Of a stretch of 64,000 nt of DNA, positions 22,640 through 31,604 are shown piece after piece. The DNA comes from Augochlora pura (lineage: Eukaryota > Arthropoda > Insecta > Hymenoptera > Halictidae), in NCBI RefSeq assembly GCF_028453695.1, contig NC_135778.1:4474166-4538165 (forward strand), given 5' to 3'. Under the pieces are notes generated by a model. That model ran no database searches, was not told where the DNA came from, and was given only the letters and a program-made list of their open reading frames with translations. The position numbers were made by a program, and so were the translations under genes. How positions within the stretch are numbered: position 1 is the first letter of the stretch; each line of letters starts with the position of its first letter.

Positions 22640-22877
22640 TTAACTACGGTTCCTTCCACGCCGCGTTGATTAGCACATTTATTTGTCGTTAATATTTTTC
22701 TTAACAGTACCAGAGAATTATTGTTTCTTTTATTGTCTTTATGTACGTTTGTTTCTACACTTTGATAACAGAAGACATAAATTTGATTTCGATTCAAAAA
22801 TAAATTAATGATATTTAGCTTTAGTAAATCTTGCATGTATCACGAGTTTGACTTGTTATTATAGTGCAAGGGGTTAA
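22640..22877. mobile_element. Family B miniature element, second copy
   Basis: It begins near TTAACTACGGTTCCTTCC and ends TTATTATAGTGCAAGGGG plus TTAA (22873-22876). The interior shares AGCACATTTATTTGTCGTTA with the copies at 5451 and 24816. The left terminus has lost the CCCTTGCACTA motif that the right end keeps. Confidence 0.65.
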
Positions 22878-24189
22878 TTAAATTAATCCTTAGGTTGTAC
22901 GATATGTTCACCTGGTTTTAACCCTTCACATACGTTTCCGTTATATTGACTTCATACCACCGCGTCAATTTGAGGTTAAGTGATCGGGCGGGTTCTGAAA
23001 ATGGGAAGGAAATGAGGGTTAATACATTCTAATTCACCATTTTGTATCGTACAGTATATATACACACACACAGGTGTGTTATTGGACAGCTAGTTTGTAA
23101 TATGGAATGGGAGATGTATGGTGCTTAACAAGCGTTTCTCCTTCCATGGTCTCATTTCGCTCAGGAACCACCCCCACGGGCCCGCCTTTGTGCACGCACG
23201 GTTCACCGCCGCAAAGGGTGAAAATCACAGAAACTGTTTACGCATAGAATACAGTCAATTACATTTGCAGCTGTTGAATTTGGATCGGTCATCGAAATAT
23301 GGAGACATTTTTCATTTTGAAAAATTAACTCGTATGATTTCGTATTTGATAATATTTGTTTTTGTGGAATTTTCGTATTATATTTGTAGAATATTACGCT
23401 TTTTAAAATAATAGAAAAAATTAGTCGATCGTATATATTATAACAAAGAATAATCGATGAAAATAATAAATAATTACCGAAACGAAAATCTTGGAAATAT
23501 TAATATCATTAAATTATCCAAGAAATTATTGACGATATAGTACCGTCGTTAGTATGCACCAGAAGTGCATAAATACAATTGTTAATTCGGTACTCATAGA
23601 CCGTGCAGTTTAAATGAAATAACATTGGTATTGGAATAATGTAGATGCAATTATTAATGGAATAAATAATGGAATAAAATGTAAATCGAACAACGACATT
23701 TGTAACAACGCGTCCCGATGCGAACGGGTTGTAAAACTGTCCGAACCGGTGCGGATTTATTTTTCATTGAAAATATCAATTCCCATAAACGTGCCGCGTC
23801 GTTTTCATCCCTGGATCAAGGAACCCTCTCTCTCTCCCTCACCCCCCATAGAACCGTGAAAAAAGCGACGGCAGCCACGGTTTTCGCGGCGCGGGCAAAG
23901 CGCAATCACAATAAATTTGCTACTATTGCGTAAATATCCCCCGGCAGCGCACTGCTCATGCTTTTATAAACGCGTTTCGCACCCGTCGCCGTTGCCCTGT
24001 GCGTGTGCGGCTTTCGCGGCGGCCATGATGTACGTACGCTGCACACTCGCCCCACGCCGCACTAAAAGGAAAATGTATGACGTTTCACGTTACCGGGAGC
24101 CCTAGCCCCGATAAAGAAATTTCAAAACATCGAAGCGTAGACAGAGTCGCGTTTATTCGATTCGTCGTTTGCTTCTCTTGTTTCAGTTC
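22878..24189. other. No gene recognised; GC-rich patch at 23700-24110
   Basis: AT-rich DNA with a short CA repeat near 23061 and a GC-rich patch at 23700-24110. The patch includes TTTATAAACGCGTTTCGC and GCGGCGGCCATGATG. The frames there resemble nothing known. Confidence 0.35.
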
Positions 24190-24436
24190 TATTAGGTTGG
24201 TGCATATGGAATATCGGATTTTTGAGTGATTATATAAAACTGCATATCTTTTTTCAAAAGCTATCATTTTAATGAACATGTGCCCCGTTTGTTTCGTAGT
24301 AGTTTATTTCGTAGTTTAATTCGTACATATATGTCTTCAGGAGATTCTGATTTTTCGGTATATTTTTCAATAAACTATAGTATGGAATTTTACAGACTGT
24401 CTCCGTTTACATACCGTTTAGCCCATAAAAGCTACG
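24190..24436 (+). mobile_element. Mariner-ITR-like repeat, copy 1
   Basis: It starts TATTAGGTTGGTGCATATGG, close to the conserved TTAGGTTGGTGCA start of mariner elements. It then follows the copy at 25602 through ATATAAAACTG, CATATC(T)n, TGCCCCGTTTG and CAGACTGTCTCC. No opposite terminal repeat was found, so the right limit is only the end of similarity. No transposase is encoded. Confidence 0.6.
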
Positions 24437-24463
24437 CAGACGTCGTACAAAACAGTTGCAAAA

Positions 24464-24710
24464 TTAACCCTTTGCACTCGAAGCCATTTTAGCTCTAAAT
24501 CTAAAAGAATTTTTCTGTCTCATAGTATTCTCATTTTAAGCGATGAAGTGTATTTTATATATACCAAATTAATTCTCGTGATTCATACTAACAGTGCCAT
24601 ATTTAACCATTTTTCTAAAATTAAACATTGTTAATATAAAAATTATTTTGAAGCATGAAAGAACAATATTAGTGGTGCCTGAGAGTCGCCATTCGAGTGC
24701 AAAGGGTTAA
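24464..24710. mobile_element. Family A miniature element with intact ends (best copy)
   Basis: TTAA (24464-24467) is followed by CCCTTTGCACTCGAA. The right end, TTCGAGTGCAAAGGG, is followed by TTAA (24707-24710). The 15-bp terminal inverted repeats are perfect. The length is 247 bp with no coding frame. TTAA target duplication and CCC-starting termini match piggyBac-like elements. This copy defines the family also seen at 3691, 7038, 8087 and 12394. Confidence 0.85.
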
Positions 24711-24815
24711 ATGAAGTAATGTATGAAATTTAATAATCTCATAATCTGCTTGTAGCAATTGTGAAATACGGGTGTATCAGTTGACAGCTTTTCTCGCAAT
24801 CATTTGGCGTCCTTT

Positions 24816-24967
24816 GATCCCTTGCACTATCGTTCCTTCCATGCAGTTACGATTAGCACTTATTTAATAATTTTCCTATTAGGATCAAAATTAATAATAT
24901 TTAGTAGAACTTGCATAGAAATCTTCACCACGAGTCCGACTCGTTATTATACCGTAACGGGTTAACA
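24816..24967. mobile_element. Family B miniature element, short copy
   Basis: The left end is CCCTTGCACTATCGTTCCTT and the right end is CTCGTTATTATACCGTAACGGG plus TTAA (24962-24965). The interior keeps TTCCATGC and GATTAGCACTTATTTAATAA from the longer copies but lacks about 80 bp of their middle. Confidence 0.65.
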
Positions 24968-25601
24968 AGGAGAGAACACGGTATTATCGAAAATTCTCGA
25001 CGCGATTGTTATTGTAATTTATAAATGGTTTCGTTCCATGAAAAAAGAACCGGTCCAAATAAGGCGAGCGGCGAACCAACGGCCTACGGACGATCTACTT
25101 TTGCAGCCATTAAATTGTTTGATACGTTTCCTGAAGCACTCCGACTAAACACCGTTCGTTTCCTGCCCGTAAAATTGGTCTATTCGTAACTATTTCTCCT
25201 GCTGTTTCTTTATTTCCGATCGTTTGCGGTTACCCTACGCGGAACGAATCGAGGGCGTGTTAAAAAAATCGAAAACGTTCCATTTTCTTTTTTTTTCTGT
25301 TCACCTCGACCGACGGAGAACGGCCGCTACTTAAATTTTTCTTTTTCCGCCTGTCGGTTAATAAGCCGTTGAAAAGTTTTATCGATTTCAGCGGGCCGCT
25401 GGTGAACAAAAGAAAATCGTCGACGGTAAAACCGTGCTGCGAGGAAAACAACGCCAACGAGAATAGATCAACGATTTGTTGAAGTTGCAAAAAGCGAAGT
25501 AACGAACCACCGTTGACCGTCAAATAGCGATGGAATGAACGGAATGACGTTCATTTGGAAAATGCGACGCCTCACTGTGTATTAAGGAAAACAATTATAA
25601 T
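24968..25601. other. No gene recognised
   Basis: Unique sequence. An 87-codon minus-strand frame at 25260-25523 is lysine-rich and low in complexity, with no domain. Confidence 0.4.
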
Positions 25602-25960
25602 TATTAGGTTGGTGCATATGAAATGTCGGATGTTCACGTAAATATATAAAACTGTATATCTTTTTGCAAAAGCTGTTGATTTAATCAAAATATGCCCCGT
25701 TTGCTTTACTACACCCTTTTCAACAAGATATCAATACAGAAATGCCTGTTTTAAACAAATTCTGATCTCTCGAATTAATAAACTCTGATATGGAATATTT
25801 CAGACTGTCTTCATTTATATCCCTTTGCGGACGGCGGCGCTCGACGGGCGAGCTTCGCTGTAGACGACGTGTATTGGAGCGCGCACTATTTTGGACGGAT
25901 ATATCCGCCAGCCGTCCGCTAAGGGATATACTATTTAGTCCGTAAAGGCTCGGGCAGATT
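25602..25960 (+). mobile_element. Mariner-ITR-like repeat, copy 2, interrupted by a palindromic element
   Basis: It starts TTATTAGGTTGGTGCATATG and parallels the copy at 24190 to CAGACTGTCTTCATTTA. It is then interrupted at 25816-25930. The similarity appears to resume with ACTATTTAGTCCGTAAAGGCT, compared with CCGTTTAGCCCATAAAAGCT in copy 1. Confidence 0.6.
25816..25930. mobile_element. Palindromic miniature element F (GGATATATCC core), copy 1
   Basis: The outer 20 bases at each end are inverted repeats with one mismatch: TATATCCCTT(T/A)GCGGACGGC. Its right part holds the self-complementary core GGACGGATATATCCGCC. It lies inside the mariner-like repeat, whose other copy lacks it. The flanks fit a TATA target duplication around an element starting TCCCTT. 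The superfamily is undetermined. Confidence 0.7.
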
Positions 25961-26249
25961 TCGAGCAGTTTTAGGACAATGTTGCCATTACACGTTGTTC
26001 GGCTGAGGAATGTGACAGCGACCTGTCATAAATAATGTCGGGATTAAGAGAAATAGAATGAACCCTAGCATGAAAAACGTAAACACTTGAGTTTTTCTTC
26101 TCTGACGTCAGCTCTCCTACGTTGCCAGTAGGTTTGCCCTCGGGCGCGTGGCTGTTCCATTACCCACCGCGCGAAGCATGTTGAGCAGCTCTGCGCTTGC
26201 ATTTTACCGCATTTTCGTAACTTCCCCTCTACCTCTCGGACGTCAGAGA

Positions 26250-26385
26250 CCCTTCGCGGACGGCTGGCGGATATATCCGCCCAAGCGTGTTTACCGTTGC
26301 GGACGGCTGGCGGATATATCCGCCCAAAATACTGCGCGCTCTAATACCCGTCGTCCACAACGACGCTCGCCCGTCGAGCGCTATA
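26250..26385 (-). mobile_element. Palindromic element F, copy 2, inverted and with an internal duplication
   Basis: On the minus strand this follows copy 1: GCGCTCGACGGGCGAGC, then AGAGCGCGCAGTATTTTGG, then GGCGGATATATCCGCC and AGCCGTCCGC. The last unit is present twice, with palindrome cores at 26266-26281 and 26309-26324. It lies in opposite orientation to copy 1, about 320 bp away. Confidence 0.75.
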
Positions 26386-27657
26386 AATCGAAATAAATCT
26401 TCTGGCTTATAGTATTTCTATCTTATGCGATAAAGTGCATTTTTAATTACCTAATTTATTAAGTTGTATATAAATTACCTAACTTATTAAGTTGTATCTA
26501 AATTATATAATCTTTTAAATTATCTAAATTATCTAATGTAATGAATTTTCTAATATTACACTCTTATGTTTTTATCGAATCATGATATTAAATTTTCGGA
26601 TCACAAGGAAATGTGCAACGATAAAAAACGTTATCAGAAATGTTGACGATGTAACGGCGAAGCGTTTGAGCATCTTCTTCAATAAAGACATTTTTCAAAA
26701 TACCTCGAGAACCAAAAATTCTTTGCTATAATATCCTAATAATTTTTTGCGCAGAACGAACAGAAGAATCGATATGCACAATCAAAAAATATAGACCGCC
26801 GTTGCAGACATCTGTTCCAGAGCAATGATTACATATCGTTTACACAGTCTACAGAATCCTTTCAAATACTTAATAAAAGGCCCGAAGCAAACACAGAACA
26901 ATTTGCATATTTCTTTTAATTTTGGCGATCGATTGAACATCGAAGATGAGTCTCGGTCCGCGCAAACGTCGATGATCCATCAATGATCGCGAAACAGTGA
27001 TCGCGGTCGGTTCTCGACGAAACTGCTAAAAGCATTATTGGGAAACGGTGACGTCAACGCGGACCGAAATTCTGCTCGTCAAACGGTTCGCGCTCGTCGT
27101 TTCGCGCCTCACAGTTTTCACCGTGGCAGAGCCCTCCCTTGTCGCGGCGAAACAACAGCCAACACGGACGACAGCTCGAAAAAGACGGCGCGCCGCGGCC
27201 CCCGCTCCGCGCTCCTCGTTCTGGCAAAACGCCATTTAGGATGATTGCCCGATTTTACGTATTTATACGGCGAGCATCAAGGCGCGACCGTGTCACGTTA
27301 TACCAGCGTTTTCCTTCTATCACTAATTTTCGTTCCGCAGCCGGCCGGCGCGTCGCCGGAGCGTCCGAAGGACACGCCGTTAAACTCGGGTAACGCGATG
27401 CAATTTCAAAGTGAAATATTATCCCGGATTTTGCAGGATTCTTTGCGGGGCCACCCCCGGCCACCCTCGCCGGCCGCGGAATAAACCGATTTGATGCGCG
27501 CGCGTGTACGCGGGGACGAAATGACGAGCGCGCGACGTCCGAGAGATTCCGCGCGTCGCGTTTCGCGCGATTGGATGGCTCTGATAGGTTCTACGCGCGA
27601 CTGTATTGTCCGCTGGCTGCGGTATCTTCGACTCGAACTCTCGGTTCCATTAATTAT
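26386..27657. other. No gene recognised; CpG-rich island at 27000-27620
   Basis: 26400-26560 is AT-rich and low in complexity. From about 27000 to 27620 the sequence is strongly CpG-rich (for example GCGCGCGTGTACGCGG). Several overlapping frames on both strands reflect composition. No splice-supported gene was identified. Confidence 0.4.
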
Positions 27658-27986
27658 TTAACCTGTTGGTTGCGTATGGCGAGTATACGCGTCGCATGGA
27701 AATGGCAGTTTTACGTCTTACAAGAAAAATAATTCTCCTACGATCCAGTTTAACCATCTTAGTACCGAACAACGATGTATCGTTGTTGCCTATCGTTGAA
27801 AAGATAGTTTTGTTAATATTTTTATTAAACAACAATTTTATTTCTCATTTCTTCTCTCTTTTCGAATTTATCATTTGTTAGGCTATTCAAAATTCTTGCA
27901 ATTTCTTTCCCAAACTTTGTCAAACTTCGTCAAACGAGCTTGAAACATTTCGCTCAGATTCTTTTGGCCGGTACTAAGAGGATTAA
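27658..27986. mobile_element. Probable TTAA miniature element, family D-like
   Basis: TTAA lies at both ends (27658-27661 and 27983-27986). The termini are weakly inverted: CCTGTTGGTTGCG on the left and TCCTCTTAGTACCG read inward from the right. Near the left end is GCGAGTATACGCG, similar to the palindrome at 14040. The length is 329 bp with no transposase. Confidence 0.45.
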
Positions 27987-28799
27987 AATATTTATAAAAC
28001 ATATTAATAAATTTCGCACAATTTAGGGTAATTCGAGAACAACTGTCCACAAAACTATACTCATTCTGATCGATAAAATGCGTAATAAAATTGATCTTCA
28101 AAATAAATTGACGCGGCTAGACATTAAACACTATAGGAGTTGTCAGTCGGATTATTTCAGCAACCCCTTACGCTATAATTTATGCAATAACTACGTCGAT
28201 TGGCACTTGATGTTTTTGGGTTGTGGATCGCTTCGATTAAAAAGGATCTTTACACAGACCGTAAGACACGCGTGGTTTTTATTCAAAAGACAGAATAGAG
28301 AGTAGAGTAGAGGAGAGAAACAAAAGAGTTCACAACGAGCGAACGTAGCATCACGCGGAACTTGGCGTCGCAGAAAGAAAACGCGGCACGTTCGACAGCA
28401 CTTCTCAATTATTTCCACGGACAATTTTCCGTCTAGCGCATGGTGCTCGGAAAAATTCAGTTCTACTGTAAAACAAAATTCATCAATTTATGTAATTATT
28501 ATAACTCATCAATTACCATTATCGGGCATAAAATTATTTTTCTCGTATCTTTTCTCATCGCGCCTCGAGTATTATCTGTCGCTGAAACATTTGACCCGCT
28601 CGTTCGACCGTGGACCACGGCCAAGTGTCCCGACCGACTTGCGAAACGTCGGGATTCACGGACAGGCAGAAACGGAAAGAAACATTATCGGCAAATGCAG
28701 CGACGGTGCATGCGTATTGCAGAACACGGGCAAGCGCCACCCCATAAAGGACATTGGCGTAGGGATCGCCGGTTATCCTCGAGGGTATTAAGACAGAGA
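27987..28799. other. No gene recognised
   Basis: 28168-28200 (CAACCCCTTACGCTATAATT) resembles the left end of family B, but no matching right end was found. Other frames lack domains. Confidence 0.35.
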
Positions 28800-28862
28800 G
28801 GACGGTAACGGCGGGTGGGGTGGAGAGGGAGGGGGAGGGGGGGGGGGGTCACGTGCCGTTCC
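28800..28862 (+). other. G-rich tract with G-quadruplex potential, next to CACGTG
   Basis: At least six runs of three or more G lie within about 40 bases (GGGTGGGG, GAGGGAGGGGG, then a run of about 12 G). They are followed directly by TCACGTGCCG, which holds a perfect CACGTG E-box. It lies about 2.2 kb past the 3' end of corazonin. A G-quadruplex is predicted from sequence only. Confidence 0.6.
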
Positions 28863-30977
28863 TCCATGACTGGCTGGCTCGAAGAGGGTCACCTATGGGC
28901 TGGCGTGTACACCCCGGTCTCCCCCATGGCACGGTGACGACGCTTTAATATTTAATGCGATTAAACTCATTTCAACCCGCCTCCCGTAATTGGTTTCTGA
29001 TTAACAGCCAAGTTTTAAGTGCATTGCCCGCGTGCATGATAGTTATATACGCGGCCTGACGCTATCAACTAATAACCGTGAGTGCTCGTGCCTGTAACAA
29101 GGACGGTCGGCCCGCGGGCCCGCCATTGTTCTTCTTTGCATCTCTAATTAGCGAGCGTATCTTATTAACGCCGGGACGCGAGGCGAATCGAAGCCCGGGA
29201 CTCGTGACTCCGACGTGATTATAGCCAAAGTTTTTCGCGAGATTCGACCGCCGGTTCTTTCGCTTCGCCAGGAGGGAGGGGGAGACGCCTCGTCCCGCGG
29301 GAACCACGAACGAGATTCGAATCGAGACCTTTTCTCTGCCGGCCCCTAATAGTTTAACAGTTTGATTGGTAATTTAAGCTAGGGGGGGGGGGGACGTTTT
29401 TTCGTTCGTTTCGCAAGTGAAAATGTTTTTAGCGAATTTGTATGCACTATTTAGAAAGTTACTATTTGGAAGATAGTAAAGTCGAAACGACGTTATTATT
29501 ATTTAAAAGATCAATATGCTAATGAGTAGATAAAGTATTATTTATATTACACGTGATCAGAGAGCTCTGCTATTAAATAATTACGAACAATATTGCGCGA
29601 AGAATATCTCAGGAAACTGAAAATAAAATGACGGTTTTCTAATGGAACGATTTAATCGTGTACCGTTAAACATTTACTGTTAATCCGATCGATGACAAGC
29701 GTTCTTTATAAATGAGAGATTCACCGCGTATTTCGGAAACAGTGTGTAAACGGGCCCGACGTCGGTCGGCCGAGAATTAACCAAGCAGACGGCGGTAATA
29801 ACAGGCTCGTCTGGAAAGATTATTTCCCGTATCCGCCGTAGGAAGCAGCGCGCGCGCGAGCGCACGCCTTTTTATTTCTTTGATCGGGCCGAAACGACGT
29901 CACGGGGGCGAATCACCCGCGCCATTTTCGACAACGATTTTATCGGCCACGCGGAAACATAAAGTCTCCGCGGAATCGAGGTGTGCCGAATTGCAGTTTG
30001 AGATAAGTTGCCCGTGGGGATAATCCACGGACTCAGCAGGTGTCTCGATTCGCCAGGGTTTCACTCCATCTTCCGTTGACAGACAAAATCCCCTAACGCC
30101 GTGCAGCAACGGCCGTCGCGATCTATCCTATTGACCGTCTGTCCAATTAGGACAGCGAAAACTTAATTAACCGTTCGGATGGACTCGATGAAAACTGGAT
30201 GGCCCCGCGGACGCCCTCCTCCTCCACCTCCTCCTCCCTCCCTCCGCGCCCCGTGAAAACTCGATAATTAATACAAATCCAGGTGCGCGCGGCGTGCCCG
30301 GTAAAAACAATTAGCCGCTAACAATGATTGATAAACAATTGATCTTTATAGCGGCCGGTTTTGTCTGGTGCACAACTACCTTATATACGGCTCGATTATT
30401 CATTTATCGGCGATTGATCGTTCGACGGCGTGCCGTGAACGTACGTTAGCTGATTATTACAGGTTTTCGTTGTATTGGGAGCACCGTCGTCGAAAATAAC
30501 TGCTAATTTTACGGCAATTATTTTTATATAAAAATCTTGTATAGGCATTTGGCGTTGATAGGTGATAGCGATACTTATGACGCGTAATAGCTAAGTTATT
30601 GGTTAAAAATGTTTATGGGACTAGATTATTAAAGCAAAAGGACAGCAGTAAAATATTTGTGTGCAGAAGAAAAAATTCAGTATGAATTGTAAAGATATAA
30701 CGTTTGCAAATAACGAAGTTAATAACTAAATACTTAATTAATTAATAGTGCATATTTTGTCGATGGTTGATGGATTAAAGACTTAATCCTAAGGAATTTG
30801 TAATTAAGGTGAACGACAATTTTTAAATAACCAAAATTTATGCGCGCGAAGATCGACGATCCGTGAATTACTTTATACAAATGTTATTTGTAATTTTTGT
30901 GTAGTCTGGGAAAATTGGAAAGGACGTAATAATTGTAGAAATAGGAGAGAAATAAAAGCGATTAGTAGATGCAGATT
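28863..30977. promoter_or_regulatory. Candidate cis-regulatory stretch rich in TAAT/TGATTGAT cores
   Basis: Two segments, about 28935-29080 and 30270-30440, combine GC-rich DNA with closely spaced homeodomain-type cores. Examples are TTTAATATTTAATGCGATTA, CTGATTAACAG, ACAATTAGCCGCTAACAATG and TGATTGATAAACAATTGATC, with an E-box CAGGTG nearby. Such clustering is typical of developmental enhancers. A link to corazonin or to C15 is inference. No gene is recognised in the stretch. Confidence 0.3.
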
Positions 30978-30983
30978 TTTATT
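30978..30983 (-). terminator. Corazonin polyadenylation signal
   Basis: AATAAA on the minus strand, about 65 bases past the corazonin stop codon, in the context GATGAAATAAAAATC. It is the first such hexamer after the stop. Confidence 0.65.
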
Positions 30984-31046
30984 TCATCAGAGTAGAATGT
31001 CAATCAGTTTTGATGTGATCCAGAAAGAAACATATCACGAAGAGAT

Positions 31047-31604
31047 TTAATAATTATTGTTGATAGGAGTCGGCTGTCGCCGGAAGTGTTCGACGTCCAC
31101 GGATTCAGCTAAATTTCTTTTTGCAGAGAAGAACAGTTCGCAGGGAAGTTGGATCAACTGCGAAGCAAATATTTAATGTAATTAAAATCACTGCAGCATT
31201 ATCCGTTACTCTTAATAATATGATTTATTGTACCGATTTCGAAGAATTTTTGAAATCGGAGCAGATAGCGAGCCAAAATGGCGAGCAAACAGTCACGCGG
31301 ACCAAAATGGCGGACTAGGTGGGAAATTTATGGCGTGGCAACTTCGCCTAGTGCGAACATTAAGCGCGGCGTTACTCACTTGGCTGTTAGCGTTTCCTTG
31401 AAGCAATAATCTCAACTTCTGTAGCTCGCAGTCAACAAGGACATTGTCTAATTGATGCGGATTCTTGCCGGCGGAGTTCACGAGCTCCTCCAGCATGGAT
31501 CTTTTGCCGTTCGTCCAACCGTGGCTGTATTGGAACGTCTGGCAAATGACGGCCGCCGTCATCATTGACAGAATGAAGCAAACGAGTACGTGTCTGGTAG
31601 CCAT
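31047..31604 (-). CDS. Crz: Corazonin neuropeptide precursor (pro-corazonin)
   Basis: Two coding exons, 31604-31380 and 31157-31047, are joined across a 222-bp intron (donor CCAA|GTGAGT, acceptor GCTTCGCAG|TT, phase 0) and give 111 residues. Residues 1-21 form a hydrophobic signal peptide. The mature peptide starts at Q22: QTFQYSHGWTN, followed by the amidation and cleavage site GKR. The pyroglutamate and C-terminal amide are family knowledge. Histidine at position 7 makes this [His7]-corazonin. The associated peptide has CELQKLRLLLQG and a C-terminal PCEL...KR...RQPTPINNNY. This parallels the honey bee precursor, including its NNNY end. The ATG directly follows an acceptor (TTTTTTAG|ATG), so a 5' UTR intron lies upstream. 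Corazonin is secreted by neurosecretory cells and acts on a GPCR. Confidence 0.95.

Noticed and set aside
24190..25960. Intact mariner transposase
   Set aside because: The mariner-type copies are only about 240-380 bp each and none contains a transposase frame.
31293..31379. Contiguous 103-codon corazonin frame as the true gene end
   Set aside because: A strong donor at 31379 and an exon 2 at 31157-31047 encoding the conserved PCEL...NNNY tail show that this part is intron.
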